DNA from: Candidatus Altimarinota bacterium
Lineage (GTDB): Bacteria > Patescibacteriota > Gracilibacteria > BD1-5 > UBA6164
NCBI GenBank assembly: GCA_028691535.1
Contig: JAQUZB010000005.1
Coordinates: 1 to 64,000, forward strand
Direction of reading: 5' to 3'
Length of the DNA stretch: 64,000 nucleotides
The position numbers and the translations under genes were made by a program. Below the pieces are notes generated by a model that worked only from the letters and a program-made list of their open reading frames with translations, searched no databases and was not told the DNA's origin. Positions 43,224 to 54,549 of this stretch are shown one piece after another. Position 1 is the first letter of the stretch, and each line of letters starts with the position of its first letter.

Positions 43224-44264
43224 TTAAAAAATATCTTCTAAGTTTTTAATGAAATTTGATTCACCAAAATCAGTAGTTATTTTTAAAGCATTTTTTGAAA
43301 GTGTTTTTTGCAAATTAGAATCATTAAGTATTTCTAAAACTTTTAGAGTAAAATCAGAATCTGTTTTTACTAAAAATCAGTTTTGTCAATCTTTAATTAT
43401 TTCTTTTGCTCAATGTATATCAAAAGCAACAACAGGAACTCAAATAGACATAGCTTCTATTATAGTCATTCAAAATGAATCTATCTTAGAAGTAAAAAGA
43501 CAAACAAGCGACTTTTTAAGATAATTGATTATAGACAACTTGTCTAACAATCATAAAAATGATACATTAATATCATCTTTATATTTATCTTTGTAAAAAT
43601 GAAGCTCTTCTCAAATTCATCATATATTAAGCTTAAGTCAAGTAACTTGATTTTTAAGGCTTTCATATGTTTGAAAAACTTGTTCTATGTTTTTTCATTT
43701 TACCCGTCTACCATAAGTAAATATGGTTTTTGAAGTAATATCTATGTTTCATATAGTATGATTTGTAAAATCTTTATCCAATATAGGATAAAGAACTTTT
43801 GAGTCTACATTGTAAATATCTTTCAAAGAACTTTTTAAATAATAACTATTAGAAACTAGTGTATCTATATATCATATAGAAACTTTTTCCAATAATCTTT
43901 TAATCAATATAAAAACGTTTGTATTTTTACCATAATACCAAGGATAATGATGATGCCACCAAATAAGTTTAGCCTTAGAAAAGAAAAGTATTTTAGATAA
44001 CACTCATACAAATTGCATGGGTGAATTTCAAATTATTATATAGTCACTATTTCTTATAGAATAAGCTGTTTTAATTTTGTTAAAACAATTTATCTTAAAT
44101 GTAATATCTTTTGAAAATATCTCTTCATTATAAGAAAAAGTATAAAACTCTACAATATTTTCTTTTTTAAGTAAATTTGATAAATAAATCATCATATTTA
44201 TTGCTCATCACTTATTGTTAACATTAGGATGGAGCACACTTATAATCTTATTTTTTGGAATCAT
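43224..44264 (-). CDS. GT4-family glycosyltransferase
   Basis: 346 residues with a GT-B fold pattern: ISVLHPNVNNKWGAINMMIY at the N-terminus. The C-terminal half has TFGRRVKGKN-like text (read YGRRVKGKNIEQ), then the donor-binding helix SFGMTIIEAMSIGVPVVAFD and HGAKEIIKDGQNGFLV. This EX7E-like region is typical of retaining GT4 transferases. It probably builds a surface glycan. It lies 36 nt upstream of the S-layer gene on the same strand, so it may modify that layer or its anchor. Confidence 0.88.
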
Positions 44265-44452
44265 ATTATTAGGCAATAGTAAAATACAAGGTTAAAGCCT
44301 TAACCCAAAAGTTGTGTACAACCCTGGGAAACAATCATCAATAAGGATTGATAACTATTTCCCAAAGTCATAAAAACAACTCTTTAGTAAAGCTAAAAAG
44401 TCTTTAAAATTTTGTGTTCGGTTTATTTTAAAGATCCCCCAAATTAATACGA
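44265..44452 (-). ncRNA. Candidate structured leader or ncRNA upstream of the glycosyltransferase
   Basis: No open frame. Read on the minus strand from the promoter at 44458-44486, the transcript folds into several local hairpins: CTTTTTAG/CTAAAGAG, TTTGGGAAA/TTTCCC enclosing ATCAAT/ATTGAT, GTTG/CAAC, and GGTTAA/TTAACC. About 185 nt long, it ends at the glycosyltransferase start. No family recognised. It could be a cis-regulatory leader or an independent small RNA. Confidence 0.5.
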
Positions 44453-44457
44453 GTAAT

Positions 44458-44486
44458 ATAATAATCATTTTATCCTTTAAAGTCAA
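44458..44486 (-). promoter_or_regulatory. Near-consensus promoter for the 44265-44452 transcript
   Basis: On the minus strand TTGACT (44481-44486), exactly 17 nt, then TATTAT (44458-44463). Confidence 0.65.
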
Positions 44487-44542
44487 ACAAGCACCTACTA
44501 ATTTCACACAATCTTCACATTCATTAAATTTTCTTCACACAA

Positions 44543-44577
44543 AATAAAAAAACAATCCATAAAATGAATTGTTTTTA
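44543..44577 (-). terminator. Terminator of the pilus operon
   Basis: On the minus strand AACAATTCATTTTATGGATT-type hairpin (stem AACAAT/ATTGTT with extensions) followed by a T run, just after the pilC stop. Confidence 0.7.
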
Positions 44578-44591
44578 AATCAATATAATTA

Positions 44592-45758
44592 TTAAGAGTT
44601 ACTTATAGTATCAGATAATCACATGATTGGTTGCATTATTGAAACGGCGATAAATCATACTATAATTGCAAGTGTAACAAGTATAAAAGGCTCTAAAAGC
44701 TTATTTAATACTCATATTGTATTATTAACTTGTTCATCATAGAAGTCTGCTACTTTCAATATTATTTGGTCTAGTTTAGCAGTTTGTTCTCATACTTGTA
44801 TCATTTGAACCATCATATCAGGAAACAATTTATCTCAATCTAAAGATTCCCACATCTTGATACCTGAAGATATATCTTCACTTAAAAGTAATATTCTTTG
44901 TTTATATACTTCATTTCAAACCGCATCAGATGTTATTCTAAGAGATTCTACAATTGAAACTCAAGAACCAACTAATCAAGCAAAAACTCTAGAAAACTTT
45001 GAGAGAATTAATTTCTTGTTAATTTGTCAAAAAACAGGTATTTTAAGTTTAAATCAATCATACATATATACTCATGTTGGTGTTTTTTTCCATATTTGTA
45101 ATCATATATATGAAATTATAATAACAATAAGCATAATTATCCAATAATTTACAAATGTATCAGAAATGAATATAAGAGCTCTTGTAGTTCAAGGTAAATC
45201 ATCTTTGTTATCAAATATTTCAAGAAGTTTAGGTACTACCATTATCATCATAACAGCAACTACTCAAATAACTACTACTACTATAAACATAGGATACATC
45301 ATAGCACCTTTAATTTTTCAACTAATAGCCTCAACTTTCTCAACTTGATCAGCTAAGTCAGATAATGCCCTATTTAATTGTCATGTTTTTTCTCAAGATC
45401 TGATAATTCAAATTTCTGCTTCATCAAAATTAGTTGGATACATATGCATACAATCTGATAGAGATTTTCATTCTTTTAATTCTTCACAAAATCTTCACAT
45501 TATTTTTTTAAAAACAGGATTTTTTTCTTGTTTTTCCATAATAGAAACAGATTTCATGATTCACATTCAGGCATTCGTCATTGTAGACAAAAGACGATAA
45601 AAAACTACCTTTTCAGATGTTTTTATCTTTTGTAAGGACATTACTATATTGTTTAGTTTATCCATAAAAGTCTCTTGTTTTTGATCTGAATTTGTATTTG
45701 AGACAATGTTGTCAGATTCTGATTTTTTATCATCATCTAAGATTAAAAAATCTGCCAT
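44592..45758 (-). CDS. pilC: Type IV pilus/type II secretion inner-membrane platform protein
   Basis: 388 residues, T2SSF/PilC family. Two copies of the cytoplasmic four-helix domain are seen: VVFYRLLSTMTNAGMNVMKS with IIRSGEKTGQL, and LSKFSRVFAGLVGSGVSIVE with MIQVGEQTAKL. TM helices follow each copy. An acidic N-terminal tail of about 40 residues is extra. It anchors the PilB motor and transmits its motion to pilin assembly. It follows pilB after a 20-nt gap. Confidence 0.93.
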
Positions 45759-45778
45759 ATTATATTATTAAAAAAATA

Positions 45779-47047
45779 TTATCAATTTTGTGTTTTTGAA
45801 GCTCTATAAACTTCTTCCAATGACGTTATTCAATTTAGTGCTTTTATTATTCAGTCTTGTTCTAAAGATATCATTCAATCTTTAATTGCTTGAATATTTA
45901 TATTAAATGCAGAAGCTCAAGCAAGTATCATTTCTTTAACTCATGGTGTTATTTCTAAGACTTCATATATTCAAACTCTTCACTTATATCACATATTGTC
46001 ACATTTTTCACAACCAACTGGTCAATAAAAAACTGGTGATTTTAATTTTTCAGCTCATACTCTAGTTAAAAGTTCATTTTTATCAGTTATATTAATAGCA
46101 TTTTTTATATTATCAATAGTATTTTTTCATAAACTTTTTAAATCTATTGGTTTTTTACAGTGTGGACATAATTTTTTAATAAGTCTTTGAGCAATAATTA
46201 TATTTACAGATGCAGGTATCAAAAATGGTTGAACTCACATATTAAGAATTCTTGTAATTGTTTCTGCAGAATTATTGGTATGTATTGTCGAAAGAACCAA
46301 ATGTCAAGTAAGAGATGCTTCAATAGCAATATCAACTGTTTCTTTATCTCTCATTTCTCATACCATTATTATATCTGGATCTTGTCTAAGAGCTGTTCTT
46401 AATCAATATGCGAAAGTATAACCTATATCTGGTTTAACTTGTGATTGATTTATTCAATCTACCTGATTTTCTACTGGATCCTCAAGTGTCATTATATTTA
46501 CATCTATCTTATTTAAATCAGTAAGTGCAGAATAAAGTGTAGTAGATTTACCAGATCATGTAGGACCGGAAGTAAGAATTACTCAGTTTGGTAATCAAAT
46601 TGCCTTTTTTATCAACTCAAGATTTTTACCATCTATTCATAATTCTGTTAATTTTGGTATTGTTTTTGACTTATCAACAATTCTCATTACAACTTTTTCA
46701 CCATGTACTGTAGGAAGAGTTGAAACTCTTAAATCAAGGCTTTTTCATTCAATTGTGGTACTTATTCTACCATCCTGAGGAACTCTTGATTCATCTATTT
46801 TTAAATCAGACATTATTTTAAACCTAGCAACAATTCAAGAATGAAGGAAATTTTGGTACTCCAAAATTTCTCTCAATTCTCAATCTAGTCTATACCTAAG
46901 TCTTACATATGAAGACAATGGCTCTAAATGTATATCTGATGAATCTCAAAGTACAGCTGCAAGTATAATATAATCACATACTTTTTGTATGTTATCTCAC
47001 TTATAGACCATATTTTTTAATTCTTCAACTACATCAATATATTTCAT
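45779..47047 (-). CDS. pilB: Type IV pilus extension ATPase
   Basis: 422 residues, GspE/PilB family. [21 protein letters not shown], Walker A SGPTGSGKSTTL (about 158-169), LEDPVE, the AspBox DIIMVGEMRDKET, the HisBox [11 protein letters not shown], and a tetracysteine zinc site CPHC...CEKC. It lacks the N-terminal MshEN/N1 domains of typical PilB (about 560 aa), so it is a compact form. The zinc-binding motif argues for PilB rather than PilT. It powers pilus assembly with the downstream pilC product. Confidence 0.93.
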
Positions 47048-47050
47048 ATT

Positions 47051-48313
47051 TTAATTTTTAAATTGTTCTAAATCTTTTTTATAATTATCAAGTATATTTT
47101 TATAAATATTTACTTGTTTAAATGCTTCATCTAAACCAACTTTTGTTGAAAGGTTTTTTTGTATTCAATTAATTACATTTATTTGAATTTGATCTAATAC
47201 AGTATTTATTTCAGTTAATTTTTTTGATTTAGTAGAATCTTGTCATAATTTTGCAATATATCATTCAACATCTGATTTCATTTTTGTAAAATCTACAATA
47301 AAATCTCTTATAAAATTTTCTATTTTAAAAATAGGAATTCATTTTATATAAAATCTAAGACTTACATTCGCCTTAATTAACTCTCTTCATTGAGTATTTT
47401 TAATATTTGATATAAATGATACTTTAGGGTCAGTTAAGTCAAAAGATGAATCAAGATAATTATCAAACTCTACACTTTCAATATCAAAAACTTGATTATT
47501 AAATATATTGTATCATTCATCTTTAATTTGTCATTTTAATACCTTATTTTTGAAATCTAAAAAGTCTTTATTTATATCATTTTTAATATTAATATTTTGA
47601 TCTTTATCTAATTCTATCTTTCAAATATTATCAACAAAATATAAAAAATCTAATATTGAAGATTTAGTTCAATTTAAATCTAGTGTAAGTGGAATATAGA
47701 ATATATTTGTGTCTAAGTTATTATCTCAAACTCATACAGAATAATCATCTAATAATTTTAATTCAGAAATTCATATTGAATTAGTAAAATTAACATTAAA
47801 AGTTTCAGCAATTGACTCAATATAATTAATAAATTTAAAGTCATTTAAAGCATTTTCTCATAAATCACTAACTTCTTCTGAATAAACAGGTAAAATTTTT
47901 GATATAGTATCTACTTTATTATCAAAAGTAGAATTATCAGAATATTTTTTACTTAATGCATCTATAAAAGTATTAAAATCATCTTCAGTTGAATTTTTAA
48001 TATTTTCATTATAAAATTTTTCATCTATACTTTTAAGTATTTCAGATAAATATAAATTATCTTCTTTTTTATCAACCTTTGTTTGTTGAATAATTGTATT
48101 TATATTTTCATTAAATTCACTATAATTTACACCTTCTTTTTTTATTCTATTTATATCTAAATATGTAGCAGAAACAGATGATTTTAACAATGAAATATCT
48201 TTAATAGATGGTACTATATAAGATATAAAAAAATATAATATTATAATTATTAATGCTCAATAGATTACATTTACTATAATCAAGGCATTTTCTTCTCTTT
48301 TTGTTCTTTTCAT
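47051..48313 (-). CDS. Single-TM pilus operon protein (PilO-like layout)
   Basis: 420 residues. A short basic N-terminus, one TM helix (about 12-33), then a long helical and alpha/beta extracytoplasmic part rich in Asp/Asn/Lys. This layout matches PilO/GspM alignment proteins, but I see no diagnostic motif and it is about twice their usual size. The stop is 3 nt from the pilB start, so both are in one operon and it probably belongs to the pilus machine. Confidence 0.6.
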
Positions 48314-48316
48314 TTT

Positions 48317-49177
48317 CTAAAAATTAATTTTTAATTTTACACCAAAAGATGTTTTATTTGTATATCAATTTGTTTCACTAGAAATACTGCTTATATTAAA
48401 TACTTTTTGTTTATCAATTAAAACAAAATCTTTTGAATTTTTCTCAATATAATTTAAAAAACTGTTTGCTATTGAAATTGATGTTCATCATGTTTCTTCA
48501 GTTTCATTTTTTCTTCAAGAAAATCAGATAATTCAATTTTCATATCATTTTGAATAGGCAGTACAGTTCATTTCCAATATATTAGTATCTGTATGAATCT
48601 TTAAGCCATCACATTGTATTTTACTTTTATCAATTCCTCAAAAATCATTTTTTAATAAATCAAATTTCTCTATTACATTTAGTATACTTAATCTATACTC
48701 TGTTTTATCCAATAAAAATACTAGCTCTTTTGTTTTTGTAAAATTATTTTCTTCATAAATTTGAATTATATTTCAAAATATTTTTTTTGTTTGCTCTAGC
48801 TTAGTCTTATTTAATAAGTCTTCATAAAAAACTTTTGTAAATGTTATTGAGGAACAATACGTTGTTCAATCTGGTTTTCATATGCTTGTATCAACAAAAA
48901 TAGAACAAATTGGATCAATTAATGAATTATCACTAAATGTTTCACTTTTTTGAATATAAATATAAGAATATGAAACTATAAATCATATTATAAATAGTAT
49001 AAATAGTTTTTGAAATACTTTTCACAAAATAGAAAGATAATAAAATAAATCTTTATTAGCCTCATCTTTAAGTTTTTCAACTTCATCAACTAATGACGAA
49101 TCTGTAGAGAATTCATCAAAAATATTTGTTGATTTATCATCAGTAGATACATTTGGTTTTATATCTTTTTCTAACAT
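48317..49177 (-). CDS. Single-TM pilus operon protein, first gene
   Basis: 286 residues, family not recognised. An acidic cytoplasmic N-terminus of about 50 residues precedes one TM helix (about 57-75) and an extracytoplasmic domain with a few Cys (CSIF, YCSS, IQCDG, MNCTAY). It starts the operon leading to the PilO-like protein, PilB and PilC, 3 nt before the next start. A role as a pilus assembly partner (PilN or minor component) is inferred from position. Confidence 0.55.
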
Positions 49178-49236
49178 ATAAAAGTTTTAATAAAATAATA
49201 ACTATTACAATAATATCATAAATAATATTTAATAAC

Positions 49237-49270
49237 AAAAAAAAGACTTTACAATTAAGTAAAGTGTTTT
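49237..49270 (-). terminator. Terminator after dinG
   Basis: On the minus strand ACTTTACTT/TTGTAAAGT hairpin with a following T run. The dinG stop codon lies at its edge. Confidence 0.8.
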
Positions 49271-51881
49271 ATTGTTTCTTTTCTAAGATATCTAAAAATT
49301 GCTTTTTAGTTCATTTTTTAATATTTATATCCTTAGGAAATGCCTCATAGAAGAGCTCTCACCATTTAGTATTAATTCTATCATCAAGTAATATAACAAT
49401 TCATTTATCATTTTTTGTTCTTATTAATCTTCAAAATCATTGTTTAAGTTTAATAATTGCTTTTGGTAGAGAATAATCTTTAAAGCTATCTTTGAAAAAT
49501 ACACTCCTAGCTTGAAATATAGGATCATTTGGTACAGAAAAAGGGAACTTATGGATAACTAAATATTTTAAATCATCTCAAGGAATATCTACTCATTCCC
49601 AAAAACTATCTGTTCCTAATAATATAGAGTTATCTGGAGATTGTGTGAAGTTTGATAAAAGTTTATTTTTACTTCATCAAATTGATTGTGCATACAAATT
49701 AATTCACTCTTTTTTTAAATCTAGGTTACAAAAAGTATAGATCTTTTTTATAACATGAAAACTTGTAAGTAAAGTAAGCACTTTTCATCTAACTAAAAGG
49801 AAAAAATCTTTTAGAAAAACAACCATTTCATCTGAATTATTCTTTACACTTCAAATATCTGTTGGTATAAATAATGTTGCTTGTTTACTATAATCAAAAT
49901 CACTTTCATAAGAGTAAAATCAAAAATCATCCAATTTTAATATGTTTTTTACATAATCAAAACTTCATCAAATACTCAAAGTTGCAGAAGTAAGTAAACA
50001 ACTATTTAAATCTTTCCAAAGATTTTTATATAGATGTTCTCATGGATTTAAAAGAGTAAAGTCAAAATTTATACCACTTCTATCTATATAAGTAAGTATC
50101 TTTATATACTTATTAAAATTATTTTTGTCAAAAAACACATTGATATTTTTGGCTATTTTATCGAAATAACTAATCTCTTTTGAAAAATCATATTCATTTA
50201 TTACCTTTAATTTGTCAACTATGTCAATTAAATCAAGATTGATTTTTGACAACAAAATAGTGAAATCAAGTTCAGTAAAAAAATCATCTTTTATCAATAT
50301 ATTTTTATATTGACTATCATCTGGAATTTTTTTGTTTATATGTGAAAATGCATAATCATCTAAAACTTCTAAATTTGATAAAAGTGATTCTTTTTTATTT
50401 AAAAAATCTATTTTTTTTATATTTTTAACTGTAAAAATCTTTTCACACTTATCAAAATGTTCTTTAAAATACTTTAAATTATATGATTCTCTAAGTGATT
50501 CTGTAACTGAATCTTCTATGTTGTGCGCCTCATCAATTACTAGATTTTTTAAATCATAAAGTATAGAATTTTCTGATTCTAAATCAGAAAATAATAAACT
50601 ATGATTTATTATAACTATATTGGCTTTTTCAAGCGATTTTCTTGCTTTTGTTAAAAATTCATATTCTCTATATGGATTTTTATCTGATGATAAATAAATA
50701 CCTTCACTATTTAGGTCTCTTAAATATCAATATTCATCAGGATAAAAATTTAGTTCGTCAAGTTCTCAGTATTTGGTTTCCAAAAGCCAAAAACTAACTT
50801 TTAATAAAAAAGTAATTTCATAATAAGTAAGATTTGCTAAAAAAACATATTCAAAAAATCACTTAAGACTTGCATAATTTCTCTTTCATTTTAGTTTTGT
50901 ATAAGAAAAATTAACTCCTAATTTTTCATGCAAAAAACTTAAATCTTTTAAATAAAGTTGGTCTTGAAGGTTTTTTGTTTTAGTTGTAATATAAACTTTT
51001 TGATTGTTTTTAACTGAAAAGATAATAGAGGGAATTAGGTATGCAAAACTCTTTCAAAGTCAGGTAGGAGCTTCAATAAGTGTTTTTTTTCAATTATTTA
51101 GAGTATCAAAAACATTTTTTGTCATATTTATTTGATTTTCTCTTTCTTCAATCTTATCTGAAAAATTAAAAAACTTCACAATATCTTCACATTCTAAATT
51201 TTCATCTGAATAAAATTGTTCTAAATAGTCATCTTTTCAAACTTTCTTTAATATTATTTTCTCAAATTCTTCTAAATTTATCTTTTCTCAATATTCACTA
51301 AAAAGTAATCTTTCTATATTTTTTATGTTTCTATCTTGTGATAAACTAAACAAATAAAAAATAATCTTTTTCTTATCTTTTTTTAATTTATTAAATTCTT
51401 CTAATTGTTTTTTAAATAATTCAACTGTAGCTTTTACATCATTTATAGCTCTATGTGCTCAAGTAAATGGTATTTTATAGTGTTTACAAAGCATCTCTAA
51501 ATTTAGGGAAGCAGTATTAAAAGATAAAAAATTAGCAAAAAAGAAAGTATCAATCTTGTAATTATTAGAGACATTTATACCATTATTAACAAAAAACTCT
51601 ATGTCAAAATCAACATTATGACCTAAAAGAGTACTATCTCATATAAAATCTAAGATTTCTATTTTTAAATCATCTATCTTAGGCGCTCAAAGCAAATCAT
51701 CATCAAATATATTTGTAATATTTGATATAATTTCAGGGATTGGCATCTCTGGATCAACAAAACTAGAATAAGTATCAATTACTTTAAAGGTATGTTCATC
51801 AAACTTAATCATAGCAATTTCTATAATCTTATCATTATACTTATCTAAACCAGTAGTCTCTAAATCAAAACAAACAATCAT
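49269..51881 (-). CDS. dinG: DinG-like helicase with N-terminal DEDDh exonuclease
   Basis: 870 residues. Residues 1-170 are a DnaQ-like exonuclease: FDLETTGLD, GHNVDFDIEFF and HRAINDVKAT carry the acidic and His residues. The XPD/DinG helicase follows, with Walker A EAPTGLGKS (about 270; both loop glycines are UGA), VIDEAHNIED, SATLS, GTDSFWEGVDIPG and QGFGRLIRT. The Fe-S cysteines of E. coli DinG are not apparent. This resembles the exonuclease-fused DinG of Bacillota. It acts in DNA repair or replication restart. Confidence 0.92.
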
Positions 51882-51917
51882 ATTATAAAAATTTCTTGAA
51901 TAAAATATATATAAGTA

Positions 51918-51923
51918 TATAAT
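51918..51923 (+). promoter_or_regulatory. -10 element of the 51953 gene
   Basis: A perfect TATAAT lies 29 nt before the ATG. TTGAAT at about 51897 is a possible -35 with a short spacer. Confidence 0.4.
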
Positions 51924-51952
51924 AACAAAAATAGTAAATAAGAGAAACTTAA

Positions 51953-52612
51953 ATGAAAACTTTTGTTAAATTATTAGTGATATTATACTGAGTATTAAAT
52001 ATAACTTCTGCTGCATATGTAGAAGAAGATCCGTATGTTTGAAAAAGTAATATAGAGAAAACCATACTTATAGAAAAATATCTACAATGACACAAAGAAA
52101 AAATAGTAAATTTTTCTATGAAATATGATGTTGAAAACGATATTGAGATAAAAAACAATATTGACAAAATAAATTATTTAATTGAATCACTTAATAAGAT
52201 TCAAAATAATAATTTATGAGAAGATAAAGAAAATCTACTTATATCAACTATATTAAGTGAAATTAAAAAAGTAAATGATTCTTTAAAAACTACTCTACAA
52301 AAGAAAAAAGATACTTTTGAATCTAATTTAAAAGCAAAAAAAGATTTTTATAGTAATCTATGATATAAATTATCTTTTAAAATAGAAGAAATTTACAATG
52401 TTATCTACGATAAAAATTTATTTGAAAATAACTATTTAAACGAAAAAGAGACTATGACAAAAAATGCTCTTATAGAAATAAGTAGTTTATCTAAAGATTT
52501 AAAATATTTTTCATACAAAGATTTTGAAACTCAAAAACAAATACAAGATGAATTTATACTTATATTAAAAGATATAAGAAAACAAATTCTAATATTAAAG
52601 AAAAGCATATAA
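51953..52612 (+). CDS. Secreted coiled-coil protein, 219 aa
   Basis: No family recognised. The signal peptide (about 1-20, cleavage near TSAAY) is followed by an almost purely helical, Lys/Glu/Ile/Leu-rich sequence with heptad-like spacing. It has no cysteines after the signal and no second membrane segment. It is monocistronic with its own -10 and terminator. An envelope structural or spacer role is possible. Confidence 0.6.
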
Positions 52613-52645
52613 AAAAAGACAGTTAACTAACTGTCTTTTTTTATT
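52613..52645. terminator. Terminator between convergent genes
   Basis: AAAGACAGTTA/TAACTGTCTTT hairpin with A and T flanks. The end of the minus-strand pseudouridine synthase frame runs into it. Confidence 0.88.
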
Positions 52646-53346
52646 CATAATTTATCAAATAATCCCTTTAATTCAATATTAGTTAAATGTCTATATTGTC
52701 CATCATCCAATTTTCATAACTCTATATTTTCTATCCTAATCCTCTTTAATTTTTTTACTCTTGATCATACTTTTTCAACCATTCTTCTGATTTGCCTATT
52801 TCTTCATTCAGTAATAACTATAGAAAATCTTCCTGATGAAATTCTATTTATAAGTGCTTTTTTAGTATAACTTCACAATATAAATAATCAATTTCTCATA
52901 TAATCTAACTGTTTATCATCAATACTTCAAAATGTTTCTACTATATATTCTTTTTCGTGATTATATTTTGGATGCATTAAGTAATTAGCTAATCTACCAT
53001 CATTTGTCATAATTATAAGACCAGTAGTATCTTTATCTAATCTTCAGATAGGAAAAACTCTCTCTGGCACATCCATTATATCAACTATATTTTTTTCATC
53101 ATGTTGTGCACAAGTAGTAACAATTCATCTTGGCTTATTAAGTTTATAGTAGACAAGCTCATTTTGCTCTTTTATGGCTTTATCAAGCATTTCAACCTTA
53201 TCTATCTCTGGGTTTATAGACATTCAAATTGTTGCTGTTTGTCAATTTACTTTTATCAATCAAGCTGAAATATATTCTTCTGCTTTTCTTCTAGAACATA
53301 TTCAAGCCTGACTTAAATATTTTTGTAATCTTAATATAGTTTCCAT
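52627..53346 (-). CDS. RsuA/RluB-family rRNA pseudouridine synthase
   Basis: 239 residues. N-terminal S4 RNA-binding domain (LRLQKYLSQAGICSRRKAEE), then the RsuA catalytic domain with the GRLDKDTTGL motif, whose Asp is the catalytic residue, and the ending EGRNRQIRRM. It converts a specific rRNA uridine to pseudouridine; RluB versus RsuA cannot be decided by eye. The last codons overlap the bidirectional terminator. Confidence 0.92.
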
Positions 53347-53360
53347 TAATTAATTATGAC

Positions 53361-53645
53361 TTATTTAGTAAATAAATTTATATTCATTTTATTATAATTT
53401 TTTATGTCTTTTTTTATACAGTTCCAAGTTTCAACTTGAGTTTTATTATTTCTTTCTATATCAACAATAGAACAAACGATTGAATCTTTACAAGTTGAGA
53501 GTTTGTCTAATACTATTTTATAATCTTTTTCATTTACTCAAGAAAATTTATTACAGAGAGTATCAAAATAAAAAATATATAATAGTGTATAAGAAATTGC
53601 AACTAATACAAATACAACAAGAAAAATTTCAAAATATTTTTTCAT
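53361..53645 (-). CDS. Small single-TM protein, 94 aa
   Basis: No family recognised. MKKYFEIFLVVFVLVAISYT forms an N-terminal TM helix or uncleaved signal, followed by about 65 residues with four Cys (LCNKF, STCKDS, VCSIV, NCIKK). It lies 7 nt after murB on the same strand, so it is probably co-transcribed. The cysteines may form disulfides outside the cell. Confidence 0.55.
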
Positions 53646-53652
53646 AAAAAAA

Positions 53653-54540
53653 TTAATTAGCAATTATTCTTACTTCAGGAACTAAGTCTATTTTAAAATC
53701 TTTTTTTACTTTATTTTGAGCCAAATCAATCAAATCAAGTAAGTCTTTATAAGTTGCAGTTCAATCATTCATCAAGAAATTTGCATGTAATGGAGAAAAA
53801 AAAGCTCCTCATAATTTATATCATTTTAATCATACTTGTTCAATTAAAAATCAAGCTGATTGTTCTTTGCTAGGGTTTTTAAAAAAACTTCAACAAGTAT
53901 TTCATTTTGGTTGTTTATTTTCTCTGAAATCTATATTATCAACATCACTATGATATTTTTCTATCAAACAAGATAGATCAAACTTAGCACTTATTATAAA
54001 ATATTTATTATTAAATTCTTTTATTATTGAAGATCTATAATTAAACTTCATTTCATCTTTATTAAAAATCATCATTTGTCAAGTTTCAATATCATATATT
54101 TCAGCTTCTAAAAAATTATTTTCCGTTTCTAATCAAAAACATCATGCATTTCAATAAACTGCTCATCCAATACTTCCTGGAAGTCATATAAATCTATGCC
54201 ATAATTTTTGATTATATGTCATTTCTAACTCTTTTGCTATATCAGTTATAGATTCATCAGAAAAAGAGTTTAAAATCATTGTTTTTTCATCATAACTCCA
54301 TCATTTTAGATTATTTTTTACAATTACTCATTCATATGTATTAAATGCAAACAATAAGTTTGTACCTCATCAAATATATAACAAGGAGATATTATTTTTT
54401 TTACAAAATAAATTTATATCTTTTAACTTTAAAATATCACTAGTATTATTTATTTCAAAATAATACTTAGTAAATGCTTTTGTTTTAAAATTCGAAAGAT
54501 TTGTAATTTCAATATTTTTTTCTAAATAATCCAAAGTCAT
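53653..54540 (-). CDS. murB: UDP-N-acetylenolpyruvoylglucosamine reductase MurB
   Basis: 295 residues. FAD-binding motif GGGTNLLFA, GLPGSIGGAVYGNAGCFG, the catalytic-loop block GNTCGSFFKNPS, and the ending LVPEVRII. Most of these glycines are UGA. It makes UDP-MurNAc for peptidoglycan, so the organism probably has a cell wall, in line with FtsX, the DivIC-like protein and the SLH region. Length matches the short type II form. Confidence 0.93.
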
Positions 54541-54549
54541 AATTTAATT

